Below are positions 17,332 through 27,247 of a stretch of DNA of 64,000 nt, piece after piece. Every line of letters begins with the position of its first letter. Position 1 is the first letter of the stretch. Origin of the DNA: an uncultured Oscillospiraceae bacterium (GTDB taxonomy: Bacteria > Bacillota > Clostridia > Oscillospirales > Oscillospiraceae); NCBI GenBank assembly GCA_947631395.1, contig CANRLF010000003.1, positions 62,001-126,000 of the forward strand, written 5' to 3'. The position numbers and the translations under genes were made by a program. The notes beneath the pieces are model-generated. The model saw nothing but the letters and a program-made list of their open reading frames with translations, had not been told where the DNA came from and searched no databases.

Positions 17332-17361
17332 AAAAGCGCCCCCAAACGGGGGCGCTTTTTT
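17332..17361. terminator. Bidirectional terminator between oxidoreductase operon and GH43 gene
   Basis: 12-bp perfect stem (17332-17343 with 17348-17359), 4-nt loop, A-run on the left and T-run on the right, so it can terminate the plus-strand operon and the convergent GH43 gene. Confidence 0.93.
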
Positions 17362-17385
17362 CAGCATATAGGGACTGGGGTAGAG

Positions 17386-18897
17386 TTATTTATTCTCGAT
17401 CCTTACGAACTCGTACTTCCCGTAACCGGAGGAACTGCGGTTTTCGCGGTTGCAGGACCAGAGGCACAGCTTGGCGCCGGTCCAGGTGGCGCGGGTAAGA
17501 GGCATGTTGCCGCCAATCGGTGAGTAGTCTGTTCCGTCAACTGACCATGAAAAGTGGAAGGTCCCGCCCTCCATATCGAGGCGCAGGTATACCGGACCCG
17601 CTCCGATATTTAGGCTCTCCACAAGCTTCTCCGTGGCCTCACCCTCGAAAAACTCCTCCGTCACGTATCCCCGGTACAGTGCGAGTTTCCAACCGGAGTC
17701 TGACCGCTGAAGCGCCAGATAGCCGTAGCTGTGGCCGATCACGCCGATGGCCGCCATGTCATGCTCCTCGCCGTCGTCCGAAAGCCGCACCCTCGTCACC
17801 ATCGAGAGGGCGGGACTCTGGGGTATCTGTGTCAGGGCGTTGGGCGCGTACCAGAGGAGGTTTTCTCTGGTGCTATTCGAAAGGCAGGCAAGGCGAAGAT
17901 CGCCTGTCCCTCCGCCGGGAGCAAAAAAGCTGTCCCTTGGGTTTGCCTGCCACTGCCACTGAAGCCCCGGGCGTCCTTTGTAAAACGCGTCCGACTGGGC
18001 GATCCGGTATTCAGGGCCGCCCTCACTCGGCATGGTCCACTCCGGCACCGGCTCACCGACGCCGTCGCCCGCGTCTGCGCCAATAATGGGCCAGCCGTCC
18101 TTAAACGTCATTGGCTGAAGATGTGTTATCCGACCAAGGGCCCCCACGTCCTGAAAGTGTACGAACCAGTCCCGGCCGTCGCATGATGTGACCCAGCCGC
18201 CCTGATGTGGGCCGTTCACGGATGTGGAGCCCTGTCGCATCACAACCCGGTACTCATACGGTCCCCACACATTGCGGGAGCGCAAAGCCGACTGCCAACC
18301 CTCGGCAACGCCTCCGGCGGGGGCAAGTATCAGATACCAGCCTTCGTGTTTATAAAATTTTGGTCCCTCAATGCCCGGCGCCCGCCGGACATCCTGGAAA
18401 ACGAGTCGCGGCTCGCCGATGAGCCTCCGGCAGTCCGGGTCGATCTCCACCACCGACAGCCGATCCCTGATCCCGGCCCGGCTCTTGGCGTAAGCGAACA
18501 CCATATAGGCCCTCCCGTCGTCCCACAGCGGGCACGGGTCCTCCCAACCCAGGGATCGACACAGTAGATTCAACTCAAATTGACCGTAGGGGTCGGTGGA
18601 GCGGGCCACCAGTATGCCCTCGTCAGGCAGTGGCACAAATACGTAGAACATCCCGCCGTGGAAACGAATAGACGGTGCCCATGTGCCGGAGCCGTGTGAG
18701 GGCCGGTCATACTTTTCAAAGGGCAATGCCGGGACGCAGTAGTTGATGATCTCCCAATGGACCAGGTCTCTGGAGTGGAGAAGCGGTACGCCGGGCAGAT
18801 ACGTGAATGACGACGCCACCATATAGTAGTCCTCCCCCACCCTGATAACGTCCGGATCTGAGTAATCGGCGTACAGGATCGGATTTTTATATTCCAT
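17386..18897 (-). CDS. GH43 family glycoside hydrolase (beta-xylosidase/arabinofuranosidase-like)
   Basis: 503 residues, no signal peptide, hence cytoplasmic. The three GH43 carboxylates are visible: catalytic base in YSDPDV near residue 12, pKa-modulating Asp in WEDPCP near residue 130, and acid Glu in IEGPKFY near 190. A beta-sandwich (GH43 C-terminal type) follows from about residue 310. The start at 18897 has GGAGGG six nt upstream; the in-frame upstream Met codons lack a site. It probably cleaves short xylo- or arabino-oligosaccharides; there is no adjacent transporter, so the substrate source is unknown. Confidence 0.9.
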   Translation of the reverse strand: MEYKNPILYADYSDPDVIRVGEDYYMVASSFTYLPGVPLLHSRDLVHWEIINYCVPALPFEKYDRPSHGSGTWAPSIRFHGGMFYVFVPLPDEGILVARSTDPYGQFELNLLCRSLGWEDPCPLWDDGRAYMVFAYAKSRAGIRDRLSVVEIDPDCRRLIGEPRLVFQDVRRAPGIEGPKFYKHEGWYLILAPAGGVAEGWQSALRSRNVWGPYEYRVVMRQGSTSVNGPHQGGWVTSCDGRDWFVHFQDVGALGRITHLQPMTFKDGWPIIGADAGDGVGEPVPEWTMPSEGGPEYRIAQSDAFYKGRPGLQWQWQANPRDSFFAPGGGTGDLRLACLSNSTRENLLWYAPNALTQIPQSPALSMVTRVRLSDDGEEHDMAAIGVIGHSYGYLALQRSDSGWKLALYRGYVTEEFFEGEATEKLVESLNIGAGPVYLRLDMEGGTFHFSWSVDGTDYSPIGGNMPLTRATWTGAKLCLWSCNRENRSSSGYGKYEFVRIENK

Positions 18898-18947
18898 ATT
18901 CATCCCTCCGGCGGCGTATTGTAGCCTCATTATATTTTTCGCAAGAC

Positions 18948-19472
18948 TCACTTTTTCACGGATGCGTCATCTTCGCTTTTTGACCTTGTAAGCATCCATA
19001 TGCCCACCACATTTGATATGACGGTCAAAAGGTCGAATACAAAACCGGTGTAATTTCTGATACTCAGATCGTACACCACCCAGCAGATCTGGCCGAAGAT
19101 AAGGACGCATTTTAGTACCCGCTCGTCCTTCGTGCTGAGGCTCAGCGTCAGTGCACAGGCGGCAATAAACGGAAGCCACCCCAGAAGCCCCTCAGCGGCA
19201 AAGGCGAAGGTGCAGACGCCCTGAATGACTATAAAGGTGATCTTCCACGGCAGTGTGAAGGGCAGAAAAAGGCACAGCAGGTTCCGGGCGATGCTCACAG
19301 CGTTCGCCACCACCCCGGCATAGCCCCCAAGGACCAGGTTCCCCGCCCCCATGAGTCCGAACTGGACACACTGAGCCGACAGTATATGCCACTTCTCCTT
19401 GATAAGGCCGATGGCGATCATAATAATCGACCCCAAAAACGCCAGTATGTTCCCTATCACCACGAGCTTCAC
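18948..19472 (-). CDS. YgjV-like inner membrane protein
   Basis: 174 residues with about six hydrophobic segments and short loops, resembling the YgjV family of small polytopic proteins of unknown function. Starts at GTG 19472 with GGGGGAG 8 nt upstream. It ends about 50 nt before the GH43 start on the same strand and could be cotranscribed with it. Function not known. Confidence 0.65.
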   Translation of the reverse strand: MKLVVIGNILAFLGSIIMIAIGLIKEKWHILSAQCVQFGLMGAGNLVLGGYAGVVANAVSIARNLLCLFLPFTLPWKITFIVIQGVCTFAFAAEGLLGWLPFIAACALTLSLSTKDERVLKCVLIFGQICWVVYDLSIRNYTGFVFDLLTVISNVVGIWMLTRSKSEDDASVKK

Positions 19473-19536
19473 GCCATGCTCCCCCGCTTCTAAGCATTAT
19501 CACAAAAATGGTATCATCCAACCCCTAAAAAGTCAA

Positions 19537-19557
19537 GGGCCCGGATAAACCGGGCCC
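19537..19557 (-). terminator. Terminator after fucO
   Basis: 8-bp GC stem (19537-19544 with 19550-19557), 5-nt loop; on the minus strand it is followed by TTGACTTTTT. Separates fucO from the downstream YgjV-like gene. Confidence 0.65.
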
Positions 19558-19601
19558 CTGGTCAGCGCAAAAGGGGGAGTTCTCTTTGGATGTGAGATAT
19601 T

Positions 19602-20750
19602 TTAGAGGAGTGAGCGGTAAAGGGCCTTGATCTCCTCTACGCTTGTCTCTCTGGGGTTGCCGGGACGGCAGGCGTCAGCGTAGGCGGACTCGGCCAGGAA
19701 GTCGATGTCCTCCTCCTTCAGGATGCCCTTGAGGTCGGCGGGGATGCCAACGTCGGCGGAGAGCTTCTTCACGGCGGCGATGGTGGCCTTGGCCGCCAGA
19801 TGGTCGGTCATCATGTCTATTCCCGGTACGTGCATGGCCTTGCCGATGGCGCGATAACGCTCGCCGGCCACGGGCGCGTTGTACTCAAGGCCGGTGGGCA
19901 GGATGATGGCGCAGGCAACGCCGTGAGGCGTGTCATAGAGGGCGCTGAGGCCGTGGGCCATGGAGTGAACGATGCCCAGGCCCACATTGGAGAAGCCCAT
20001 ACCGGCGATATACTGGCCGAGAGCCATTCCCTCACGGCCGTCGGGATCGTTTTGTACGGCGCCGCGGAGGTTGGCGGAGATGAGCCGGATGGCCTCCAGG
20101 TGGAACATGTCGGAGATAGCGCAGTGGCCGGCGGTGATATAGCCCTCAATGGCATGGGTCAGGGCATCCATGCCGGTGGCGGCGGTGAGGCCCTTGGGCA
20201 TGGTGGACATCATGTCGGGGTCCACAACGGCGATCTCGGGGATGTCGTTCACGTCCACGCAGACGAACTTGCGCTTTTTCTCCACGTCGGTGATGACGTA
20301 GTTGATGGTGACCTCCGCGGCCGTGCCGGCGGTGGTGGGCACGGCGATGGTGAAGGTGGCGTGTTTTTTGGTGGGAGCCACACCCTCAAGGGAGCGGACA
20401 TCGGCAAACTCGGGGTTCTCCACGATGATGCCGATGGCCTTCGCGGTGTCCATGGCCGAGCCGCCGCCCACGGCGACGATGCAGTCCGCGCCGTTCGCCT
20501 TGAATGCGGCCACGCCGGTCTGGACGTTCTCAATGGTGGGGTTGGCCTTGATGTTGGAATAGACCTCATAGGGGAAATTGGCCGCCTCCAGCAGGGCGGT
20601 GACCTTACCGGTGACGCCGAACTTGAGAAGGTCAGGGTCGGTGGCGACAAACGCCTTTTTGTATCCGCGGGCGGTGAGCTCCGGGACAATGTTCTCTATC
20701 GCGCCGTGGCCGTGATAGGAAATTGTGTTCAGAACTATGCGGTTTGCCAT
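19602..20750 (-). CDS. fucO: Lactaldehyde reductase / 1,2-propanediol oxidoreductase (iron-containing ADH)
   Basis: 382 residues, the length I recall for the E. coli enzyme, and the whole chain aligns by eye with FucO: MANRIVLN start, GGGSAMDTAKAIGII, ADVRSLEG, PTTAGTAAEVTINYVITD, HAIEGYI, and metal ligands in HSMAH and TPHGV. It reduces L-lactaldehyde to 1,2-propanediol with NADH in deoxy-sugar fermentation. Start ATG 20750 is preceded by AAAGGAG at spacing 9; the upstream GTG directly abuts that site. Monocistronic, with its own promoter and terminator. No fucose or rhamnose gene is adjacent. Confidence 0.88.
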   Translation of the reverse strand: MANRIVLNTISYHGHGAIENIVPELTARGYKKAFVATDPDLLKFGVTGKVTALLEAANFPYEVYSNIKANPTIENVQTGVAAFKANGADCIVAVGGGSAMDTAKAIGIIVENPEFADVRSLEGVAPTKKHATFTIAVPTTAGTAAEVTINYVITDVEKKRKFVCVDVNDIPEIAVVDPDMMSTMPKGLTAATGMDALTHAIEGYITAGHCAISDMFHLEAIRLISANLRGAVQNDPDGREGMALGQYIAGMGFSNVGLGIVHSMAHGLSALYDTPHGVACAIILPTGLEYNAPVAGERYRAIGKAMHVPGIDMMTDHLAAKATIAAVKKLSADVGIPADLKGILKEEDIDFLAESAYADACRPGNPRETSVEEIKALYRSLL

Positions 20751-20807
20751 GGTAAACACTCCTTTGTCAAAAATTCATATTTCCCCACAGGGGGTTTTCA
20801 TGTATTT

Positions 20808-20836
20808 ATTTTAACTTAATGTTGGAAAAACTTCAA
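20808..20836 (-). promoter_or_regulatory. fucO promoter
   Basis: On the minus strand TTGAAG (20836-20831) and TAAAAT (20813-20808) are spaced by 17 bp. Confidence 0.7.
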
Positions 20837-20928
20837 CAGAAAATACGCGGTATTTGTATAACTTTTTATTTCTCTCCCCCGGATACATGGGAGGTACACA
20901 AAAAATTATTAAAAATCTGTAAAACGGA

Positions 20929-20957
20929 TTTAAATCCCACAACTTATGTGCTATAAT
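20929..20957 (+). promoter_or_regulatory. Promoter of the U32-family gene
   Basis: TATAAT at 20952-20957 with extended TG at 20949-20950; the -35 box (TTTAAA) is weak, as expected with an extended -10. Confidence 0.65.
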
Positions 20958-20999
20958 ACAAATATCTATGCGCATTTTTTATGAAAGGGGTGGCGAACA

Positions 21000-23057
21000 A
21001 TGGAGCTTTTATCCCCGGCCGGCTCGGCCGAAGGGGTATCCGCGGCGGTTCAAAGCGGCGCGGACGCGGTGTATCTGTCCTTCGCCACTCTGAGCGAGCG
21101 GAAAAAGTGGGACCTGACGGAGGACGAGCTGGGACGGGCGGCACAGTTTGCCCACGTACGCGGCGCGAAAATATACGTGGTGCTGGACTACTCCCACTTC
21201 GACCTTGACATGGCCGCCGCGGTGGAGAACGCCCGGAGGGCCTCGCGGATGGGGGCGGACGCCCTGATCGCCGACGACCTGGGGCTCATTTGGGCCCTGC
21301 GGCGGGCCATACCGAGTATGCCCATCCACGCCGGCGAGGCCCTCGGGATACACGACCTTGATGGGGTAAAGCTCTGCGCCGCCATGGGCGTCACCAGAGT
21401 CGCCCTGCCGCGGGAGCTTCCGAAGGCGGAGCTGGAGGCCATAGTAAAGGACTCGCCCATTGAGACGGAGATATGCGTCCACGGCCCCCTGTGCGCGGCA
21501 TTTCAGGGTCAGTGCATGATCCCTGCCCTCCGGGGCGCGGACCCGGGCCCCTGTCCGGGATACTGCCACACGGGCTTCAAGGCCGGCATACGCGAGCGCC
21601 ACCCGGTGGCCATGAAGGATCTGTGCCTTATCGGTGAGGCCGAGTTCCTGCTGGGCCTCGGCGTCACGGCGCTTCGCATTGACGGCCGGGAGCGCCGACC
21701 TGAGTACTGCGCCGCCGTCACCGGCGTCTGGTCCAGGGCCATTGGTACGCTCCGGACGCCCTCCGAGGAGGATATGGAGCTTCTTCGCGGCGCGTTCCCC
21801 GCGGCGGGCTTCACCGACGCCTACCTCACCGGAGCTCAGGCCGAGTCCATGATGGGCGTGGCCGAGCCGGAACCGGAGGGGGACACGCCCTTCTACACCG
21901 CCGTGCGCAAAAACTACCTCAACCACGAATTTCAGCGCGTTCCCGTGACCTTTGACATATCTCTCGAGCTCGAGCAGCCGTTCAGGCTGTCAGCAACCGA
22001 CGACCGGGGCAACACGGTATCCGGCGAGGGCGGCGTTCCGGAGCTCGCCTTCCACACCGAGACCACCCAGGCGATGCTCCAGACGGAGCTGTTCAAGACC
22101 GGCGGTACGCCCTTCCGCTTCGCCGGGCTCTCCGCCCGGATACAAAAGGGCATATATCTGGACCCGAAGCTGTTGGCGCCTGTGCGTGACGGCCTCCTGC
22201 AGGAGCTGCTGGAAATGCGGGTGGGCCTTCAGCCCCGGGCCGAGGGCGTGGTCCCGGCCCTGCCCTCAAGCCCCGGACCCTCCGGGCCGCCGGTTCTGAC
22301 CGTCTCGGTACAGCGGTGCTCTCAGCTGTCACCAAAGCTTTTGAGTCTCGCCCCTCCGGTGCTCTATGTGCCCCTGGAGGAGGCGGTATCCGGTGACAAG
22401 CGCCTGGAGCCCTTCCTCGATTCAAAGGACATAACTGTCTGCGCGGCACTTCCGGAGTACATCTACGGTTCCGAGTCCGGCCGGGTGGCTCAGCTCCTCC
22501 TCAAGGCCCGGCAGTTGGGCATCACCGAGGTGGCGGCGTCGAATATCGGTCACATCATATTCGCGAGGAAGCTCGGCTTCACCGTCCGCGGGGATCTGGC
22601 TCTAAATGTCCGCAACTCAAATACTCTGGCGGTCCTTCTGGGCCTTCGCCTGAAATCCGCGGCCCTGGCCATGGACATGAGTGCCTCCCAGGTGCGGTCC
22701 TTGGAGAAATACATGGACACGGAGCTCGTCATATACGGGCGTATGCCCCTCATGCACACGGGACTGTGCCTCATCCGGGCCCAGTCGGGCGTTTGCTCCT
22801 GTGACAGCGCCCTTGGATTTCCGGACTCCTCCGGCTTTATAAACCCCGTCACACGCTCCTTCGGCTGTCGCAACACCCTGTGGAGCGCCCAAAAGCTCCA
22901 CCTGATAAAGCGCAGTCGTGAGTACCTGACCGCCGGGCTCTGGGGTGTGCGCCTCAGCTTCACCACAGAAAACGCCGACGAATGCGCGAAGATCACCGAA
23001 CGCTATCTGGAGCTCGGAACATACGAGCCGTCAAGCACCACACAGGGAAAGTTTTAA
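21000..23057 (+). CDS. U32 peptidase-family protein with DUF3656 (RlhA-like)
   Basis: 685 residues. N-terminal TIM-barrel-type U32 domain begins MELLSPAGSAEGVSAAVQSGADAVYLS; the signature around residues 158-190 contains EICVHGPLCAAFQGQCM and following Pro/Cys residues. A long C-terminal part corresponds to the DUF3656 extension. Members with this architecture include E. coli RlhA, required for 5-hydroxylation of a 23S rRNA cytidine, so an RNA-hydroxylation role is more likely than proteolysis; older annotations say collagenase-like protease. AAAGGGG precedes the ATG. Possibly cotranscribed with maf (48-nt gap). Confidence 0.85.
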   Translation: MELLSPAGSAEGVSAAVQSGADAVYLSFATLSERKKWDLTEDELGRAAQFAHVRGAKIYVVLDYSHFDLDMAAAVENARRASRMGADALIADDLGLIWALRRAIPSMPIHAGEALGIHDLDGVKLCAAMGVTRVALPRELPKAELEAIVKDSPIETEICVHGPLCAAFQGQCMIPALRGADPGPCPGYCHTGFKAGIRERHPVAMKDLCLIGEAEFLLGLGVTALRIDGRERRPEYCAAVTGVWSRAIGTLRTPSEEDMELLRGAFPAAGFTDAYLTGAQAESMMGVAEPEPEGDTPFYTAVRKNYLNHEFQRVPVTFDISLELEQPFRLSATDDRGNTVSGEGGVPELAFHTETTQAMLQTELFKTGGTPFRFAGLSARIQKGIYLDPKLLAPVRDGLLQELLEMRVGLQPRAEGVVPALPSSPGPSGPPVLTVSVQRCSQLSPKLLSLAPPVLYVPLEEAVSGDKRLEPFLDSKDITVCAALPEYIYGSESGRVAQLLLKARQLGITEVAASNIGHIIFARKLGFTVRGDLALNVRNSNTLAVLLGLRLKSAALAMDMSASQVRSLEKYMDTELVIYGRMPLMHTGLCLIRAQSGVCSCDSALGFPDSSGFINPVTRSFGCRNTLWSAQKLHLIKRSREYLTAGLWGVRLSFTTENADECAKITERYLELGTYEPSSTTQGKF

Positions 23058-23105
23058 ATTACAGTTATAAAATCAGAAAGTCCCTGCCGGAAAAAAGGAG
23101 AAAAC

Positions 23106-23684
23106 ATGATAATACTTGCCTCCGCGTCCCCGAGGCGGCGCGAGCTGCTGTCCGGGATGGGGATAGAGGAATTTGATATACGCCCCTCCTCCCACGAAGC
23201 TCCCCTCCGGCGGGATCTGCCGCGGACTGAGGCCGTGGCGCTCATCGCCAGTGGCAAGGCCCGGGACATCGCCTCCGGCTCCGGGCCTGACGACATCGTC
23301 ATCGCCGCGGACACCCTCGTATTCCTGGACGGTGAGCCCCTGGGAAAGCCCCGTGACGCCTTAGACGCCGCACGGATGCTCAGGGCCCTCTCCGGCAGGG
23401 AGCATCAGGTGATAACGGGCCTTGCGGTTATAGCCGGGGGCGTTACATACACCGACGCCGTGAGTACCCTCGTCAGCTTCCTGCCGCTTACCGACGAGCA
23501 GATAGACTGGTATATTTCCACCGGCGAGCCCATGGACAAGGCCGGGGCCTATGGCATACAGGGCAAGGGCGGAATGCTCATCCAGGGCATATCCGGGGAC
23601 TATTACAATGTGGTGGGTCTGCCGGTATCAAGGCTGGCCGGGCTTTTGGAGGCCGCCGGACATAAGGTTTTTTCAAGAGGATAG
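23106..23684 (+). CDS. maf: Maf-family nucleotide pyrophosphatase
   Basis: 192 residues. N-terminal SASPRRRELL, the ADTLV motif with catalytic Asp and the following GKPRD are those of Maf/YhdE house-cleaning nucleoside triphosphate pyrophosphatases (dTTP/UTP class). AAAAGGAG precedes ATG. It stands at the head of the cell-wall elongation cluster mreC-mreD-PBP2, as in many Firmicutes. Confidence 0.93.
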   Translation: MIILASASPRRRELLSGMGIEEFDIRPSSHEAPLRRDLPRTEAVALIASGKARDIASGSGPDDIVIAADTLVFLDGEPLGKPRDALDAARMLRALSGREHQVITGLAVIAGGVTYTDAVSTLVSFLPLTDEQIDWYISTGEPMDKAGAYGIQGKGGMLIQGISGDYYNVVGLPVSRLAGLLEAAGHKVFSRG

Positions 23685-23687
23685 GGT

Positions 23688-24530
23688 ATGAAGGATTTTA
23701 TTTCTAAAAAGGGAATATATATCGCCGTTGCCGCTGTGGTGGTGGCCATCGCCGCCGCCATCTCCGTCGCTGTATCCGGCGGGAGCTCGGGCTTCGCGAG
23801 CCTCCTTTCGGAGCCGTTTTTCAAGCCCGTTAAAAGCGCCATGACGAGCCTTGTGAACTCTTTGGAGCACGTTTACGACTACATGTACCGCTTCGACGAG
23901 CTGAAGGCCGAGAATGATCGGCTGAAGGCCCAGGTGGCGGAGCTCGAGCAGGACTACCGGGAGTACACGGAGATAAGCGAGGAGAACGAGCGTCTGCGCG
24001 CCCTTCTGGGCTTTGCCGAGCGCCACGAGAACATCGTTATGGAGCCGGCGTCGGTCCTGTCCTGGACCGCCTCCAATTTCTCCTCCTCCTTCACCGTCAG
24101 CAAGGGCTCCTCCTCCGGCGTGGAGCTTGGCGACCCGGTTATAACGGAGAACGGCTACCTTGTGGGCCAGGTCACCTCCGTGACGTCCACCTCCAGCACC
24201 GTAACGACCATCCTGGACACCACCTTCCGGGTGGGGGCGCTCATATATGAAAGCGGCGACACCGCCGTGGCCTCAGGCGATTTTGAGCTCTTTAAAGAGG
24301 GCCGGGTGAAGCTTTCGTATATCGGCGAGGGCTCCGGCATAGTCACCGGCAGTACCGTGGTGACCTCCGGCTCCGGCGGACGCTTCCCGGCGGGACTGAT
24401 GATCGGCAAGATCTCCGGGATACTTGTCAACTCCTCCGGCCTTGACCCCTACGCCGTGGTTGAACCCTCCGCCAATGTCCGTGAATGCGCCCACATATAC
24501 ATCATTACGGACTTTGCCGTCAGCGAGTGA
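23688..24530 (+). CDS. mreC: Rod-shape determining protein MreC
   Basis: 280 residues: short cytoplasmic N-terminus, one membrane helix (about 8-27), a coiled coil (about 63-105, ending ENERLRALLGF) and the extracytoplasmic double beta-barrel with VELGDPVITENGYLVGQV and GRFPAGLMIGKI. It scaffolds the elongasome outside the membrane. Begins 3 nt after maf. No mreB lies upstream, where it normally is. Confidence 0.92.
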   Translation: MKDFISKKGIYIAVAAVVVAIAAAISVAVSGGSSGFASLLSEPFFKPVKSAMTSLVNSLEHVYDYMYRFDELKAENDRLKAQVAELEQDYREYTEISEENERLRALLGFAERHENIVMEPASVLSWTASNFSSSFTVSKGSSSGVELGDPVITENGYLVGQVTSVTSTSSTVTTILDTTFRVGALIYESGDTAVASGDFELFKEGRVKLSYIGEGSGIVTGSTVVTSGSGGRFPAGLMIGKISGILVNSSGLDPYAVVEPSANVRECAHIYIITDFAVSE

Positions 24531-24540
24531 GGGGCACGCT

Positions 24541-25041
24541 ATGGGAAAACAAAAATACGCCACCGCCGTAAAGCTCCTTATACTGTGCCCGTACCTCATC
24601 CTCCTCTATATCCTCCAGGCCACCGTGTTCACGCGTCTTACGCTCTTCGGCGTCAAGCCCATGCTCCTTCCTGTGGCCGTGGTGGGTATAGCCATATTCC
24701 GCGGCCGGGTGGAGGGCGGCGTCTTTGGACTTTTCGCCGGCATGTTCATGGATATGTCCTATAACCAGCCCACGATAGAGTTCACACTCATACTTACCCT
24801 CACCGGTATACTTTTGGGAGCCCTGTCGGATACCGTCCTCGTTCGCGGTTTCCCCTCCTATCTGCTGTGCTCGGCGGCTCAGCTACTGCTCTGCTCCGCC
24901 TGCCAGATACTGGTCATCACCGTGACCACGTCCATACCCGTCTCTGCCCTGCTGCCCATCGCCATAAGGCAGACGCTATACTCGCTTATCCTCTCACTGC
25001 CCTTTTATTACATCTCCCGCTTTCTCGCCCACATAATCTGA
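24541..25041 (+). CDS. mreD: Rod-shape determining protein MreD
   Basis: 166 residues, about five membrane helices, with the family patterns KPMLLPVAVVGIAIFRG and GLFAGMFMDM. ATG at 24541 follows GAGGGG, 10 nt after the mreC stop; a longer in-frame extension reaches into mreC and is discarded. Confidence 0.88.
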   Translation: MGKQKYATAVKLLILCPYLILLYILQATVFTRLTLFGVKPMLLPVAVVGIAIFRGRVEGGVFGLFAGMFMDMSYNQPTIEFTLILTLTGILLGALSDTVLVRGFPSYLLCSAAQLLLCSACQILVITVTTSIPVSALLPIAIRQTLYSLILSLPFYYISRFLAHII

Positions 25042-25050
25042 GGTGCCAAA

Positions 25051-27159
25051 ATGGATAAATTTATTAAACCATCAAGAATTATCGCCCTGGCGCTGGCTAT
25101 GGCAATACTCCTGTCGGTCTATGCCCTGACGCTATACCGCATACAGGCCCTGGACAGTCAGGCTCTCCTTGACGACGCGCCGGAGCTCACCGCCACAAAC
25201 AGCACGGTCTACGCCGCCAGGGGGTCCATGCTTGACCGGAACGGCGTACTTCTGGCCTCCGACAGGACGGTCTACGACGTGAAGATCGACAGGAACCAGC
25301 TTCTCAAGGCCGAGGAGCCCAACAGCATAATCCTCACACTCATCGGCGTCTGCGCCAAATACGGTGTCAAATACAACGACCCCTTCCCCGTGACCACCGC
25401 CGCGCCCTTTGAATATTACGTGGACGCCACGAACACCCAGAAAAGCTGGCTTCGGAGCTACTTTAAATACTTCACCAACAGTCTCGGCATCGAGGACACG
25501 GAGGAGGACCCCCAGGTCCCGGCCACGGACCTTATAAGCTGGATGCGTGACCACTACAAGATACCCTACACCGCTACGGCGGAGGATGCGAGAAAAATCA
25601 TCGGCGTCCGCTACGGACTTGAGATGCAGGTCATAAACTACTCCGATTACGTTTTCGCCGCCGACGTGTCCGATAAGCTGGTGAGCTACCTTTCCGAGCA
25701 GAACCTGCCCTGTGTCGCCATCGTCACCCGCTCGGAGCGCGAGTACCACACGCCATACGCTTCGCACCTTATAGGGTACATCGGGGCCATGAGCACGGAC
25801 GAGTACAACAACAAGTACAAGGCCCTTGGATACCCCTTCAACGCCAGGATCGGAAAGGTGGGGGCGGAGGCGGCCTTTGAGGAGTACCTCCACGGCACGG
25901 ACGGTGAGATAACCACTTACCGGGACCCCTCCGGGGCCGTAACGGACGTGGAGGTAAAAAAGGAGGCACAGGCCGGGAGCAACGTATATCTTACCATCGA
26001 CATACAGCTCCAGCAGGTGGCGGAGAACGCCCTGGCCTCCACCATAGCCCAGATGAACATGGACCGTGAGGACGAGGCCCGGGAGAAGGCCGAGAAGGAG
26101 GGCACCGTCTACGAGGAGCCCGATTACGCCACCGGCGGCGCGGCGGTGATGCTTGACGTAAAGACCGGCGAGGTCCTGGCACTGGCGAGCTACCCGACCT
26201 TTGACCTGAACACCTTCTACGATCAGTACACGGCGCTGAATAACGACCCGTTGAAGCCCCTTGTCAACCGGGCCACCCAGGGCACCTACAACCCCGGGTC
26301 CACCTTCAAGATGGTGACGGCCTACGCGGCCCTCTCAAATCACACCATCTCCACCAGGACCACCATCCACGACGACAGCAAGTTCACAAAATACCCGGAC
26401 TATCAGCCAAGGTGCTGGATCTCCCCCGGCAGCCACGGGACTATAAACGTGGTCCAGGCGCTGGAGAAGTCCTGCAACTACTTCTTTTACACCGTGGCCG
26501 ACAACATGGGCATAACGAAGATAGCCGACACCGCCAAGCTCTTCGGCTTCGGCGATCACACGGGCATAGAGATCGGTGACTCCACTGGGACGGTCGCGTC
26601 TATCGAGTCCAAGCGCGAGCTTCAGGACGAGGGCTGGTGGGACGCGGATACCCTTATCGCCTGCATCGGTCAGGGGCTCAATCTCTTCACTCCAATACAG
26701 ATAGCCAATTACGTGGCCACTATCGCCAACGGCGGGACAAGATATTTTACCACGGTCCTTCGCAATATAACGAGCTACGACTACTCCGACGTGATCATGC
26801 GCCGGGCTCCTCAGGTGGCCGGCGTCATTGACGACCCCGAGGGGTACATACCCGTGTTACAGCAGGGTATGAAGGCCGTGGCAAAGACCGGTACCGCCGC
26901 CAATGCCCTTTCAAATTACCCCATCCCCGTGGCGGCCAAGACGGGCACGGTCCAGTCCGACACCTCCAAAATAAACGACGGCGTTTTCGTCTGCTACGCC
27001 CCCGCCAACGACCCACAGATCGCCATCTCCGTGGTGGTGCAAAAGGGCGGCTCCGGCGCGGCGCTTATCACCATTGCCAAGGACCTGATGGACGCCTACT
27101 TCGCCGACACCGCCTCCACTGACGTATCCGCCCCGACTGACAACTCTCTTTTGAAATAA
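25051..27159 (+). CDS. mrdA: Penicillin-binding protein 2 (class B, elongation transpeptidase)
   Basis: 702 residues: N-terminal membrane anchor (about 9-28), PBP dimerisation domain with the YAARGSMLDRNG motif, then the transpeptidase domain with catalytic Ser-x-x-Lys in NPGSTFKM, the SxN-type motif in KSCNYFF and the KTGT box in VAAKTGTVQS. Cross-links peptidoglycan together with a RodA partner that is not encoded here. Acidic/lysine-rich insertion around residues 335-355. Translationally close to mreD (9 nt). Confidence 0.93.
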   Translation: MDKFIKPSRIIALALAMAILLSVYALTLYRIQALDSQALLDDAPELTATNSTVYAARGSMLDRNGVLLASDRTVYDVKIDRNQLLKAEEPNSIILTLIGVCAKYGVKYNDPFPVTTAAPFEYYVDATNTQKSWLRSYFKYFTNSLGIEDTEEDPQVPATDLISWMRDHYKIPYTATAEDARKIIGVRYGLEMQVINYSDYVFAADVSDKLVSYLSEQNLPCVAIVTRSEREYHTPYASHLIGYIGAMSTDEYNNKYKALGYPFNARIGKVGAEAAFEEYLHGTDGEITTYRDPSGAVTDVEVKKEAQAGSNVYLTIDIQLQQVAENALASTIAQMNMDREDEAREKAEKEGTVYEEPDYATGGAAVMLDVKTGEVLALASYPTFDLNTFYDQYTALNNDPLKPLVNRATQGTYNPGSTFKMVTAYAALSNHTISTRTTIHDDSKFTKYPDYQPRCWISPGSHGTINVVQALEKSCNYFFYTVADNMGITKIADTAKLFGFGDHTGIEIGDSTGTVASIESKRELQDEGWWDADTLIACIGQGLNLFTPIQIANYVATIANGGTRYFTTVLRNITSYDYSDVIMRRAPQVAGVIDDPEGYIPVLQQGMKAVAKTGTAANALSNYPIPVAAKTGTVQSDTSKINDGVFVCYAPANDPQIAISVVVQKGGSGAALITIAKDLMDAYFADTASTDVSAPTDNSLLK

Positions 27160-27247
27160 TTCCGTCAAAAATCGGTAAAATATTCAGCTTTTTGAATAAA
27201 ATGCCAGCAAAAATCCGAAAAGTGTATAGAAGTTATCCTTATAACTC

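Noticed and set aside
24424-24540. N-terminal extension of MreD into mreC
   Set aside because: The extension is not hydrophobic or MreD-like, and ATG 24541 has a proper ribosome site.
26870-26960. Duplicated KTGT box in PBP2
   Set aside because: The first copy (AVAKTGTAAN) lies at the place where class B PBPs often have a GTGTA-like sequence; only the second, in VAAKTGTVQS, fits the active site. Not a real domain duplication.
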